Below are positions 10,548-20,766 of a stretch of 64,000 nucleotides of DNA, in pieces. The DNA is taken from positions 224,199,152 through 224,263,151 of the forward strand of contig CM060981.1 in assembly GCA_030765065.1 (NCBI GenBank). The letters run 5' to 3'. Positions within the stretch are counted from its first letter, which is position 1. The number at the start of each line of letters is the position of its first letter. The DNA is from Deroplatys truncata. Taxonomy: Eukaryota > Arthropoda > Insecta > Mantodea > Mantidae. Under the pieces are notes generated by a model. It was not told the DNA's origin and made no database searches. It saw only the letters and a list, made by a program, of their open reading frames with translations. The position numbers and the translations under genes were made by a program.

Positions 10548-10880
10548 AGAACTATCAAACAAGAGTCATTCTCGTTACGTTAATTTGGCTGCATTCTAAT
10601 TAGACTTTTAGTTTAGGAGCATTTTCTTAACTCCACTTAATCTCTCGTCACGTTAAGTATAGTTCTTCGTAATCTCGGTTTTAATGCTAAATATGACGAA
10701 ATCGTACTGGTTATGTTTGAACGAACAAAATATGTTATAAACCGATTGTTTGCGGCTCGATGCTCGGGATTGTCGAGCTATTCCACCAACTAGTGTTAAT
10801 GTTAATTCATTACTTCTAGCCCACGCATCTAAATAACCGGGAATTTAATGTTTAAAGGTTTACATAGCTGAGGAATTTTA
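10548..10880 (+). repeat. Direct repeat D, left copy (~330 bp)
   Basis: Matches 13724-14015 in the same orientation with moderate divergence. Shared stretches include GTTATGTTTGAACGAACAAA, ATAAACCGATT, CTAAATAACCGGGAATTTAA and AAAGGTTTACATA. The two copies enclose about 2.8 kb holding a mariner and a Tigger scrap. They could be long terminal repeats of an unrecognised element or a local duplication. Confidence 0.8.
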
Positions 10881-10982
10881 GTTTTTTTTTAATATTAGCC
10901 ATTTATGTACATACATACGAGGGCTGTAAATAAAGTAGTGGCAACATTGATAGAACACAATATTTATTGAACTCACAAGTAC

Positions 10983-12030
10983 AATTACATTACACTCCTT
11001 CAATGTAGTCACCCGCAAAGTCCCTGGCCTTTTGCCAAATGTAGGGCAGCCGTTGGGGACCGTTGGCAAGGCGATCTCTGTTGATGACTGCGACGGAGCG
11101 CCCTACTGCACGGACTACAGATGCCACGTCAGGAAATCGGAGGCCTCGGAGGGGTTCTTTCAACTTCGGAAACAGGTCGAAGTCACAAGGACTCATGTCT
11201 GGTGAGTACGGAGGATGTTCCAAAACCTCCCAATGCCACCGTTGCAATAAGAGCTGGACATTGTTTGCGTTGTCATGCATGTCACTATGGGGTGATCGTC
11301 TCGCAATAAACGTGGACGTTTGCGCCGCATAGCCGGACGAAGATGTCGCTCCAGAAATCAGCAATAGTAGTCACTGTTGACGGTTTGTCCCTCAGGCACA
11401 GCATGCGTAAGAATAATCCCCTCGTAGTCGTATGCCACAATCAGCATCAGCTTCACCCGACTGGGTTCCTGTCGAACTTTCTGTGGACGTGGTGAACCTG
11501 GGTGACGCCATTCATTCGACTGACGCTTCAATTCCGGCTCATAGGCTCGTGCCCACGACTCATCAATGGCGACAATACGCTGCAGAAATGCGTCTCCTTC
11601 GTTGCAGTATCTGTCCAGGTGGATGCCAGCCAGTGCATACCGGTGCCATTTCTGTACCTCAGTGAGTCGATGTGGAACCCAACGGGACGCAATTTTCCTC
11701 AGGTGAAGACATTTCGTCAGGATATGCCACACAGTTTGATGACTGAGATAACTCCCGGACAGTCCATCGATGGTCCATGGCAACGAGAGCACTCACGATG
11801 TCAATCTGATCTTGCGGAATGGACGGCCGACCTGTGCGGTGCAAATTCGCAGTCTCAGTCCGACCTGCACGAAACGCCTTGACCCATCGTGCAACCGTCC
11901 TGTACGGCAATGCATTCCCGCCACAGGCTTCACGTAATCCTCGATAACATTCTGATGTTGCCACGGGCAACCTCGATTTTAATCCACGAACGCTGATCGG
12001 CTTTAGTAAACATGCTTTAGAGCGGTGCAC
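10983..12030 (-). pseudogene. mariner transposase (DDD type), frameshifted
   Basis: Minus-strand transposase read from ATG 12030. The N-terminal part (to about 11660) carries a helix-turn-helix with YRTVARWVKAFRAGR and HRTGRPSIPQ. A frameshift near 11780 moves to the frame holding FLQRIVAIDESWARAYEPEL, with the first catalytic Asp. Near 11360 another shift leads to DMHDNANN (second Asp) and PPYSPDMSPCDFDLF (third Asp), ending WQKARDFAGDYIEGV. The spacing between second and third Asp is only 29 residues instead of the mariner norm of 34, consistent with a small in-frame deletion just after HDNA. Two frameshifts and the deletion make it non-functional. Confidence 0.88.
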
Positions 12031-12385
12031 TTGACACTGTTCACTTTAACGCTACACAGCAACAACACACTCTCAACTGGCAGTCCGACCAATGCACACC
12101 ACATATCGACACTATTATTTGTTTCAAATGGGAAGAGTTCTGCTCTGCAGCGAATGAGATGCATTTGCGTGCACAGCGTTGCCGCCTCGTTACCCCCACT
12201 CTTTTCATATTTCCCTCTCACTCACACATCGGCCTGGCGCTAGAATGGTCGACGTAACGTAACCCAAACTGAACTTACTAAACTTTTATAATTCTCCTGG
12301 TGTTTAAATTCATAATTGTGAATATACTCGCATGTTACGTACATATTTTTAAGTGTTATGAATTATAGGTTATGAATTACCTGTG

Positions 12386-12587
12386 CTTTTAATCTTGCCT
12401 CTCCGCAAATGCGAGACACACTTGCTTTACCGACACCATACGCTTTAGCAGTAAGCTGTTGAGGATTTCTGTGTTCCTCATTGTTGCATTGTTTAAAAAA
12501 CGAGTAGACCCTAAATATAATACTTCGAGCCTGACTTCGTAATACCTGCCTCTTTGACTCGCCACTAAATTCACCACAATAAGCCAT
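12386..12587 (-). pseudogene. Helix-turn-helix N-terminal piece of a Tc1-like transposase, with possible splice donor
   Basis: Minus-strand frame from ATG 12587. Residues include SIIFRVYSFFKQCNNEEHRN and YGVGKASVSRICGEARLKAQ. The pattern of a conserved Tyr-Phe-Phe helix followed by a G-V-x-K-x-S-V-x-R-I turn is typical of the N-terminus of Tc1-like proteins with a DDE_3 catalytic domain. The frame runs into CAG|GTAATT, a good splice-donor match, so this may be a first exon. No catalytic part follows within the window's minus strand. It lies inside the mariner at 10918-13293. Confidence 0.5.
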
Positions 12588-13394
12588 TGAACTATTTTAC
12601 TCTTGCTGCTTGCTCTCTGAACAACAACTGAATACTGATATTAACTGTGTAGGGTAAATAAACTCCAACCCAGATTTAGAAACAACACACAATAATAAAC
12701 ATGTGACGGCTCACGTTCTGCAGATTCAGCATTCTACAAGTAACACAAGTGAGCTGGTGGGCTGTTTGCTCTCTCTCAGCTTTAACAAACGCCTTGGTTT
12801 TTCAACATAATTCTTTATCACCATCAAGTCAGTAGTTCTGTATAATTACAAATATATACATAATGCATACATACAAATAATGTGACCATTACAGTGCTTA
12901 CGTGGTTATGATATAACATATGGGTATGTTTATTCGTTTGTATTATGAAAACTATTTGAGCTAAAAATATGTGGTTTTTACGGTTGTGTTACGAAAATTA
13001 CTCCCTACCTTCTAGTGGGTTACTTTTTGCAAAATTTGAATTTTTGTCTTAGCGCAAATTATATTTATTAGAAACAGATTCGCTTAGCGCGCGCCACGCT
13101 TAGCTTACGGCGAATGCAATATGACAACACAGCGGAACTCCGATTGGTTGCCGCTCTGGCCGCGCTCAAGGACAAACATCATCCCATTTGAAAATCACAG
13201 TAGTCACCTGATCGCTCCCATATCCTATTGGCTCATACCCGCTCTCCTGTGAATGTGGGGACCATGTTGCCACTACTTTCTTTACAGCCCTCGTATTACG
13301 CTCTCATAGAAAACACTACTGTAGGTTATGTAATTACTTTTTAAAAAGACTTCACAGACCATTTTCTGGTGAAAAATAAGTTGTTCTGTCGCTG

Positions 13395-13590
13395 ACGGGA
13401 ACATAACTGCCTGGAAACTTCACGGGCAACTGTATTCACAGCTTCAATAAACCCGCGATCTTTAATCATTGTGGATAAGGTGGCCTTCCTTGCCAATTCC
13501 ATATTTTTCAGCAATAGTCGTGTTTTTCAATACACTTTAGGATTTTTAGTTTTGTTTGCCGGTCTGCTTCTTCTTGACCATGATTACTGT
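13395..13590 (-). pseudogene. pogo/Tigger-type DNA-binding domain scrap
   Basis: Reading the minus strand from ATG 13581 across frameshifts gives MVKKKQTGK, then KILKCIEK, then IAEKYGIGK, then ATLSTMIKDRGFIEAVNTVA. This order (LKxIxxLE... A.KYGI.K.TLSTIIK) is that of the CENP-B-type N-terminal helix-turn-helix of pogo/Tigger transposases. At least three frame changes occur in 60 codons. No catalytic region is visible. Confidence 0.6.
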
Positions 13591-13723
13591 TTTAAGCCGG
13601 GATTACGATGAACTTAACGTGATGAGTTTGACAGTGCCAAACTTTTCCTTCCTGTTACGTCAAATTTGATGTCACATAGTAATTAGAACCTATCAGCGTG
13701 AAGTAGTAGCATGAAGTAATAAA

Positions 13724-14015
13724 AGAACTACCAAACAAGTTTAAGTGCATTCTAATTAAATCTTTAGTTTAGCAGTAGTTCTTATCTTCAGGTTACGTCC
13801 CGTCAGTTAAGTAAAGTTCATCGTAATCTTGGTTTTAATGCTAAGTATGATGAAATCGTATTGGTTATGTTTGAACGAACAAAATACGTTATAAACCGAT
13901 TATTAGCGCCTCGATGCTCGCGATTGCATTAGCTAGCGTTAATGTTAATTGGATTAATCCCAGCCCACGCACCTAAATAACCGGGAATTTAATGTGTAAA
14001 GGTTTACATAATCTT
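13724..14015 (+). repeat. Direct repeat D, right copy (~290 bp)
   Basis: Second copy of 10548-10880, beginning AAAGAACTACCAAACAAG and ending GTAAAGGTTTACATAATC. Internal small deletions account for the shorter length. Confidence 0.8.
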
Positions 14016-14172
14016 TAGAGGTTCGTGTTAAATGAGATTTAATGATTCAAAGGCCACCAAAACAGTTCACATTTCGTGGTAGCTGAAATTGGTGTTAACC
14101 GATAAAACTTTCTATAAGAAACAATACATTCCTACCGGGACTTAAGTTTTATTCATATCAACACTGTTAGTT

Positions 14173-14250
14173 TGAGAGAGACAACTTAGGCGGTGGCCTA
14201 TCCGCTAGCATTTGAGAGGTCACTGGTTCAAATCTGCTCTTTTTATCCTG
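14173..14250 (+). other. Possible tRNA-like SINE head
   Basis: GGCGGTGGCCTATCCGCTAGC followed by CACTGGTTCAAATCTGCTC resembles spaced box A and box B. No body or target duplication was identified, and the rest of 14016-14654 shows nothing recognisable. Confidence 0.25.
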
Positions 14251-14654
14251 TGGCTTCTCTCAGTTGGCAGATAAATACAGAAATGGATTTTTGGTATCGC
14301 GACCCAACGTTGCACATGTAGAACAATCAAAATAAAACGGCAAAGGAAGGTGACCGTGGGACTAAGAGGCGAGCCCCCTCTCTATTATATGACGTATGCC
14401 ACCCAAAGCTTCATTCTGATTGGCTATTCTAAAAATCGATGCATTTACCAAATGTTCAATCATCTGATTTAAACGCGTACATTCTGCACGGGCTTAGATG
14501 CCTATTTATACAGCTTTATCACACCTATTTTAGAATGCAGATATTCTAAAGCTATTTTATATACAGGCCTTACGAGAAGCGTTATAAGATATTCTTAGGA
14601 CAAAATAACCATATCAGAGATAATTATAACCTTTTATACTGCAAAACTTTCGTT

Positions 14655-15056
14655 GGAATTAATTGTTCTTCCACGCAAGCCGTGTGTTGGACAAGGTTGG
14701 AAAGGTAGAATCAGATGACTGAAAAGTTCAATGCCACAGCCGGGATTTGAACCACAGATCTTCCGGTCTCCGTCCGGTTGCTGTAACCACTGAGCTACCA
14801 TGGCAACATGCCGGCGGGATATTAAATTCTCCAGTTGATTCGCATTTTTCCCGGTAAACCACAACCTTGTGAATCCAACCTTGTCCAACACACGGCGTGT
14901 ATGGAAGAACAATTAATTCCATTAATTGACCTAATAGTGGTTGAAACTATGAAGCCCGGGACTTGAAGTACTTACAACATTGTAAGTCGCCATTGGGGTA
15001 TGTCATCTCAATACAATTTGAGATCTCCTTGTGGTTTTAAGATATTTGCATGACTG
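14655..15056. mobile_element. tRNA-cored SINE C, rearranged copy with inverted arms
   Basis: 14655-14702 (GGAATTAATTGTTCTTCCAC ... GTTGGACAAGGTTGG) is an inverted copy of 14873-14920. Between them, on the minus strand, lies a 74-nt tRNA-like sequence (14732-14805). After the right arm, 14921-15056 carries the other end of the same family on the plus strand (TAATAGTGGTTG ... GAGATCTCCTTGTGG). Compared with 43091-43406, part of this copy has been inverted within a tandem array. Confidence 0.75.
14732..14805 (-). other. tRNA-like core of SINE C
   Basis: Minus strand: TGCCATGGTAGCTCAGTGG ... GGTTCAAATCCCGGCTGTGGCA. A seven-pair acceptor stem (one G-T), a D-stem GCTC and box B GGTTCAAATCC are present, with no CCA. 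It is an RNA polymerase III promoter relic, not a functional tRNA gene in my reading. Confidence 0.65.
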
Positions 15057-15230
15057 ATCAAATTTTCAATAGCATTTCAAGTTCTTTTCAATGTGATTGA
15101 ATTTTGTATAATTCTGTATAACTAGAAACCCATAAGAGATTGACAAAAGTTTACTATCAAAATGTACTTTTTTAGAATAAAATATGTGTGCGTCAAATTT
15201 TTGATGTAAAATCAACGAATGCTTGGATCG
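15044..15230 (+). repeat. Old family A fragment
   Basis: AAGATATTTGCATGAC, TTCTGTATAACTAGAAACCC and AAGAGATTGACAAAAGTTTAC follow the order of the middle of family A, strongly diverged. Confidence 0.4.
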
Positions 15231-15304
15231 CTTAATAAATTAATTCTATTACTATCGAGTTCAGAAAGTAAATTTTTCTTGTAATGTTTAGTCCCCAATA
15301 TCGA

Positions 15305-15385
15305 CAGAGCTGTATGACTCAGCGGTAAAGAGCGAGGCTCGCATTAGGGAAGTTACGGGTTCGATTCCCGTCGAGCCGGTCACTC
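15305..15385 (+). other. tRNA-like SINE head
   Basis: Box A-like TGACTCAGCGGTAAAGAGC and box B GGGTTCGATTCCCGTC at the usual spacing. The acceptor arm is not convincingly paired, so I take it as the head of a tRNA-derived retroposon, possibly the source of the GC-rich body that follows. Confidence 0.5.
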
Positions 15386-15895
15386 TGGTCATGTTCCCCC
15401 CCCCCCCCCCCGTTGTTACCCGGGTCTGTAGGCGAATATTGGGCTGGCTCCTCTTCTACACGAATTTCCTTCCATTCCCTGTCCCACTATTACCTTGCAT
15501 CTGTTTCAGCGTTAAAGGAACAGGCGATGGCGTTCGGTGTGCTGTGGGCAAGACTGTGTGTTGTATGCTTCGGAAAGGTTTCTCCCTGGCGTTTTTTGGT
15601 CTGTTAGGGCCCCCTTCCTGGGAGTGTCTCCGGTCAACGGAAGCCCAAGGGGGCATGCGGCTAACGCGTGGCTACCCGGCGGCAGGATGTGCTCCACCCG
15701 GAATCGTTTGGGACTTTGTTCTAGGTAGCGCATATCGTTGTCCAGATCTGATCGGCCTTCGGATCTTCTCCTCATTCCTCCGAGGGGTCACGTTAGAAGC
15801 AAAAGGGGACACTGTGGCCTACTTGCGGTGCTGTACTCCGGTTTCTGGAGGCCCCTCCGTCTGTGTACTCCTACTCCTATCCAATATCTAATTTT
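15386..15895. other. GC-rich block of unknown nature, starting with a 16-C run
   Basis: A poly-C run (15396-15411) opens about 500 bp of GC-rich sequence that stands out from its AT-rich surroundings. A 166-codon open frame (15391-15891, plus) crosses it, with competing open frames on both strands, as expected from base composition alone. No protein family is recognised. It may be the body of a long SINE whose head is at 15305, or a captured fragment. Confidence 0.45.
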
Positions 15896-15940
15896 ATTCC
15901 ATACCAGAAAATGATTCGATTCAGTTTCAAGTCCTCGAAA

Positions 15941-15976
15941 CCTAATTACTTTCTCTACCACCATATGGTAGTGAAG
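15941..15976 (+). repeat. Isolated family A hairpin end
   Basis: ATTACTTTCTCTACCACCAT followed by ATGGTAGTGAAG is the left terminus of family A with a variant hairpin: stem CTACCA/TGGTAG in place of TACTA/TAGTA. The rest of the element is absent. Confidence 0.55.
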
Positions 15977-16794
15977 TTGTTTACGACGTTGTTTACACAC
16001 GTTGGCGGCATATGAAGCTGTTCACAATGGTTGGGGGCATAAGTAGCTGGCCGCTTCCTTGATGCGTAACAGTTCTCTTCTTTCTCCGGTTAGCGTTGAG
16101 CAGTGTCGACTCTGTAAAGTCTACAGGATGTGGTGAAATTATATATCGATTGCGATAATAAAAACATCGGCTTTGGTGAATATTGACTTTATTATACTGT
16201 TATGTTACACATTCAGGAACACGAGCCACCACTTCGTCAATTATCCGCAACTGACATCGAGATGCTTTGTTAGTCGGCAGTATTAAGATGTATTGTAAAG
16301 TTTTCCCTGCGTTCATAGCCGCGGCCTAACTTGTACGGTGCAGAGTTCAACTTAGAGTGTAGTTACATGACGTAGAGTTTAAGTTTCAGTTCTGCTCAGC
16401 TTTCTCTTTCCACGGTACTATTTACAATTTGTTTAATTTATGCTGTAGTACGTACGTATGTTTATGGCTTTAAGCCTTTTCTCGGCACAAACCTCATGTT
16501 TCTTCCGCTTTGAAAAGAAACAAGCAATTTTTAATGGCTCTATGGCTTTGTATACATTTGCCGACGGACCTTTTCCTGTGTTCCAAGAAAAAGGGTAGGC
16601 CAGTGACCCGAACCTTACTTCCTCAAACAATTTGCAATGTTTTCGTATGAAGGTTTCCCTATCGAGTTATAATATTAAATACAATATTTTACATCTTTGT
16701 TTAATCTATGTACAATCAAATCAAATACGGAGCCGAGTCGACATTTTACATCTTTGTTTAATCTATATACAATTAAATCAAATATGGGGCCTAG
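15977..16794. other. No recognisable feature
   Basis: Apart from a 50-bp near-duplicate pair (16681-16725 and 16740-16785, TTTTACATCTTTGTTTAATC) just before the next family A copy, I see nothing. Confidence 0.5.
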
Positions 16795-17612
16795 TTGAGC
16801 CGTATCAGTAGCGAAAATATTGCATTCCACCCAAAAATTTGATAACGAGATTTCACCGGAAATGCGTGTTTTGAGGCCATCGGAATCCAAAAAAAAAAAT
16901 TAGAAAAAGGTTCGCGCACGCGTGTCTATGTGAGTGCGTCTGTGAACTGCATAGCTCAAAAACGAAAAGTCGGACAAATACCAAACTTAGTATTTAAGTT
17001 CAGTATCTTCCATAGACTTTCAAGAAAATCCCCCTACCCAACTACCCTTTGCATGGAATATTTTTCGAGATTCTATATTTTCTCAAAAATAGCTCTAACG
17101 ATTTTGATTAAATTTCTAGCAGGCATATATTAATGCTATTTACATGACAAAATGCATATCTTGAATTTTCCGGGAACAGCCTGCGAAGTCCTCATTTTGT
17201 ATAACTAGTAAACGTTAAGCGATAGAAGAAAACGCCCTACAATCACTAATCTCCTTAAAACACAAATTTATTTCAAATAACTTTTTTTTGTGGCATAAGC
17301 CATTTCCAAGATATCCATTAATAATGGTTCGAATTCTTCAACACTGTACGTCCTGTTGACATTCAGTTGTTTCTCGAGGTTGCATGGACAGAGTATGCAA
17401 TTTTAAAGGCAGCGTCCAGTTCCTAAACATTTGATTATCACTGTTCTGTTTGTGTTTGTAATGAAATGTTTAATATAGCTATTTCTGCAGAGGTTTATCT
17501 CGACTAAAATGAAGCAGATAGAAAAAAAAACTTTCGTAAGAATAATTTCTATAGCCACCAATAAACGTTACCGGGTACAGAAACTTATGTGAATGTAACA
17601 CAGCCTTTTTTT
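16795..17612 (+). repeat. Family A element, older subtype
   Basis: Follows the family from GTATTGCATTCCACCC-like text (16810) through the GTGTCTATGTGAGTGCGTCT microsatellite relic to ACTTATGTGAATGTAACACA. The left hairpin is lost. The middle reads GGGAACAGCCTGCGAAGTCC, a mark of the older subtype. Confidence 0.8.
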
Positions 17613-18185
17613 GCAGATTATATTGTGACATTTGTAATATTATTAGCATTATTGCGTACGTGACCTGGTGGCCCAGATCGGATATTGTGCAAGAGTGGAG
17701 GGGATGAAAACCCGGTTCCTAGTGTAGCGTGCCCACGCCGAGTTTAGCGTGGGTTGAATCAGTCGAGTCGAGGTTCTGCTTCTGACCAAGTGTGTGTGCA
17801 GCTTGTCCATGCATACAGCATGGCGTCCCCACCGACAGGCAAGGAGGTATTGTAATTCCTTTTTATCATAAAATATAGTCGACATCCAGTTAGTCTTGGT
17901 CTGAATTTCTATAGTAGATAGACCCTTCCCTTATCCACATAATGAATTAAGAATATTGTTAGGGACCTTTAGTTATATTTTCAGAATTTCGTTGAGCGCG
18001 CCCCGTCGTACCTCGCATAATGCGTGATAGAATATTCGATCTGTTCACGGTACCTGTTGCTCTACCCCCCCATTGAGCTAGAATAAGTAAAGAGGTTACG
18101 ACAATATTAACGTATATTTGTGTGTGTCCTTAAGAGAGAATGCTGTATTCGTTAAATTTATTATGCACGAAAACTCTATGAATTG
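17613..18185. other. No recognisable feature
   Basis: Low-copy sequence. A block near 17650-17850 is somewhat richer in GC but without coding or repeat signal that I can name. Confidence 0.45.
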
Positions 18186-18189
18186 GAGA

Positions 18190-18685
18190 TAATTTCTGCT
18201 TTGAGTAGCTTCACCTAATCTCCAAACATTTTAGGGTTACTTCTCACCCTAGCATTGAAATCTCCTATTATATAGAGAATAATATGATTCATTAACATTA
18301 TCGACAATTCTCTGAAGTTTGTTGTTGGTTATTGCTTTCTTGTGCTGTGTGTGTCCATTTGGGTCCATGTGCTTCCACTTTGGAGCGCACAATATACTAA
18401 GAACCAGGATATATTTTGTAATTTTCATACGGGTTGAACAATTCTTTCATTTCACTTATTATAAGTCTCTACTGATTTCCTAATTTCTATGTACGATTAA
18501 TGCCATTCCTGATGAGCTCGGGTAATTTTATCTATATCACTGTTGAATCGTAAATAACTTGTTTCTTTGGAGCCTTTTAATTCCCCTTAGTTTCGATACT
18601 CCTGCAATGCCTGTATGAATATTATCTTACTGACCATATTTATATAAGAAATACATTGAACGTTGCAGGTAGCATATTTATGTTA
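18190..18685 (-). pseudogene. LINE endonuclease (APE-type) fragment, decayed
   Basis: Minus strand, several frames. In order from 18685 downward: ATCNVQ (family pattern TWNVR) near 18670, IQALQEYRN (ALQExRW) near 18615, SGMALIVHRN near 18505, NNKLQRIVDNVNES near 18320, and IIGDFNARVRSNPKMFGD near 18240. The last is the GDFNA motif of the apurinic endonuclease domain of non-LTR retrotransposons. Motif order and spacing agree with that domain. The reverse transcriptase is not adjacent, and frameshifts and stops make this dead. It has no long open frame and is visible only by motif. Confidence 0.7.
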
Positions 18686-18787
18686 TGCCGTTGCCACGTA
18701 TTGTCCTATGTTGTGCAAAGGTTGTCAACATTTAAGTTCCATTTGGACATTTCCTTAATTCTTTTGTGCTAGGGAGTAAGGGTAAAA

Positions 18788-18788
<1 letters not shown>

Positions 18789-18829
<41 letters not shown>
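18789..18829. repeat. (TA)n microsatellite
   Basis: About 20 uninterrupted TA units. Confidence 0.95.
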
Positions 18830-18833
<4 letters not shown>

Positions 18834-19465
18834 TTTGTAACATAATGTATAATTTAGAGCATTAGCTTTGTGTGGGTCCAAGAGTTTGTCTTATTTATAC
18901 AATTTGCCAACTTATAACACTTTGAACCTAACAGTATAACAGAAATTACAAATATATTGGGATCAAAAGTATAAATCAACTTACATTGTTAGATACACGT
19001 CAGAATTGTGTTGGCATTACCATTTGTTTATTGACTTATGTATACTCTTAGGTCCAAAAGCTTGGCAACAACTGTTATTGTAGGGAAATCAGCTGTGTAC
19101 TTATGTTTCAAAAGATGTACGATTATTAAACTGGTATTAATATGTAATTATTTGTGTAACTTGGAACTGATATAATAGTAGAAGAAATTCGGGTTTTGAA
19201 GATGCACAGCAGAGGGGGAAAAATGGTAGAATATGTGAATGCAAAACTAAATCAAGCAAACATATCCAGTGACAGTTCAGGCACATTAATATTTGTATTT
19301 TATTATATTTACACCATTACACACCTATATAAATACATTGTAAGTCTCAAAATATAATAATAAACAAGATTTATACGCATTCTCATGTTTCGTTCATTTC
19401 AAATCGTCACCTGTTAATATTGTCACACTTTTGAAAACTTCTAACCTTTCTCCTGAAAGCTAGCT
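18830..19465. other. No recognisable feature
   Basis: AT-rich low-copy sequence, no structure seen. Confidence 0.5.
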
Positions 19466-19466
19466 A

Positions 19467-19628
19467 ATTACTTTCTCTACTACGTATAGTAAGTAGGGGA
19501 AGTATTGTATTCCACCCAAAAATTCGATACCGAGATTTCACCGGAAATATATGTTTTGAGACCCCCTGAATCCAAAAAAAAGCATTTTTGGAAACATGTC
19601 CGTGTGTGTGTGTCTGTCTGTAAACATA
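19467..19628 (+). repeat. Family A left end only
   Basis: ATTACTTTCTCTACTACGTA through the GTGTGTGTGTCTGTCTGT microsatellite. It stops there and abuts the T-rich end of an opposite-strand copy. Confidence 0.9.
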
Positions 19629-19860
19629 AAAAAAAAGCTGATGTGTTACACTCACATAACTTTCTCTACTCTTGTACAATCTAATTTTACAAACGCCTAT
19701 TCTCCATATGCTTCATGTTAATCGAGATATCGAGATGTCAATCTTATTGCTAATTTTCTTGTAGATGCAAGGGGAATATGGTAGCTTTTAAGCGATAGTC
19801 AAATATTTTAACGCTGGTTGCTATGTGGCGAATTCCATTCTCTTTGCATGTTCAGGACAT
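19629..19860 (-). repeat. Family A right-end fragment (tandem unit 1)
   Basis: GCTGATGTGTTACACTCACA ... TGGTTGCTATGTGGCGAATT ... CAGGACAT. The next unit repeats the same segment almost identically, so about 230 bp are tandemly duplicated. Confidence 0.88.
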
Positions 19861-20766
19861 AAAAAAATCTGATGTGTCACACTCACATGACTTTCTCTAC
19901 TCTTGTACAATCTAATTTTACAAACGCTTATTCTCCATATGGTTCATGTTAATCGAGATATCAATCTTATTGGTAATTTTCTTGTAGATGCAAGGGAAAT
20001 ATGGTAGCTTTTAAGCGATAGTCAAATATTTTAACGCTGGTTGCTATGTGGCGCATTCCATTCTCTTTGCATGTCCAGGACATAAAAAAAATGAATAACG
20101 AATGTGAGAAAAAGTATAAGTATTGTAAAATTTAAGGAAATAACAAGCAATATCTCGAAAACGGTTCACTCAACAAAAGAAATGTATATGACATAAGTTG
20201 CGTATTTTAACGCGATCTACATTTTTTTGTGTAGTAAAATTTTGTCTATCTCTTATGGTTTACCAGTTATGCAAAAGTCGTTCTCAATGAAGAATACTTT
20301 TGGAGACATTCCCAGAAAATTCGAGATATACATTTCATTTCTCATGACATTATCTTAAACATATGATATTTTCATCAAAATCGTTAGAGCCATTTTTGAG
20401 AAAATTAAAATTTTCGAAAAATCTTCCATGTAAAGGGTAGTCTGGGGTGGGGGGATTTTCTTGAAAACCTTCGTGTCGCATCTCTGGAAGATACTGAACC
20501 TAAATACCAAGTTTGGTGCTTATCCGACTGTTCGTTTTTGAGTTATGCTGTTCACAGACACACACACACAGACACACACACACACACAGACACACAGACA
20601 CACACACAGACACACACACAGACACACACACGGACATGTTTCCAAAAATCCTTTTTTTGGATTCAGGAGGTCTCAAAACATGTATTTCCGGTGAAATCTC
20701 GGTATCGAATTTTTGGGTGGAATGCAATACTTCCCCTACTTACTATACGTAGTAGAGAAAGTAAAA
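19861..20766 (-). repeat. Family A element, full length (tandem unit 2)
   Basis: From AATCTGATGTGTCACACTCA to ACTATACGTAGTAGAGAAAG. The microsatellite at 20556-20630 is a long mix of ACAC and ACAG units. Confidence 0.9.

Larger units (their letters stand above)
10918..13293 (-). mobile_element. mariner-type DNA transposon with extra DNA inserted
   Basis: The ends are inverted repeats: CGAGGGCTGTAAATAAAGTA on the left and, read inward, CGAGGGCTGTAAAGAAAGTA on the right, continuing GTGGCAACAT. Each is flanked by TA. At 2376 bp it is almost twice the usual 1.3 kb for a mariner. The transposase region occupies the left 1.1 kb (minus strand). The excess lies between about 12250 and 13080, where unrelated sequence with a separate helix-turn-helix exon-like piece is found, so I infer a secondary insertion. 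Confidence 0.88.

Noticed and set aside
10990-11364. Host SETMAR-like gene
   Set aside because: The sequence lies within TA-flanked mariner ends with frameshifts and lacks a SET domain.
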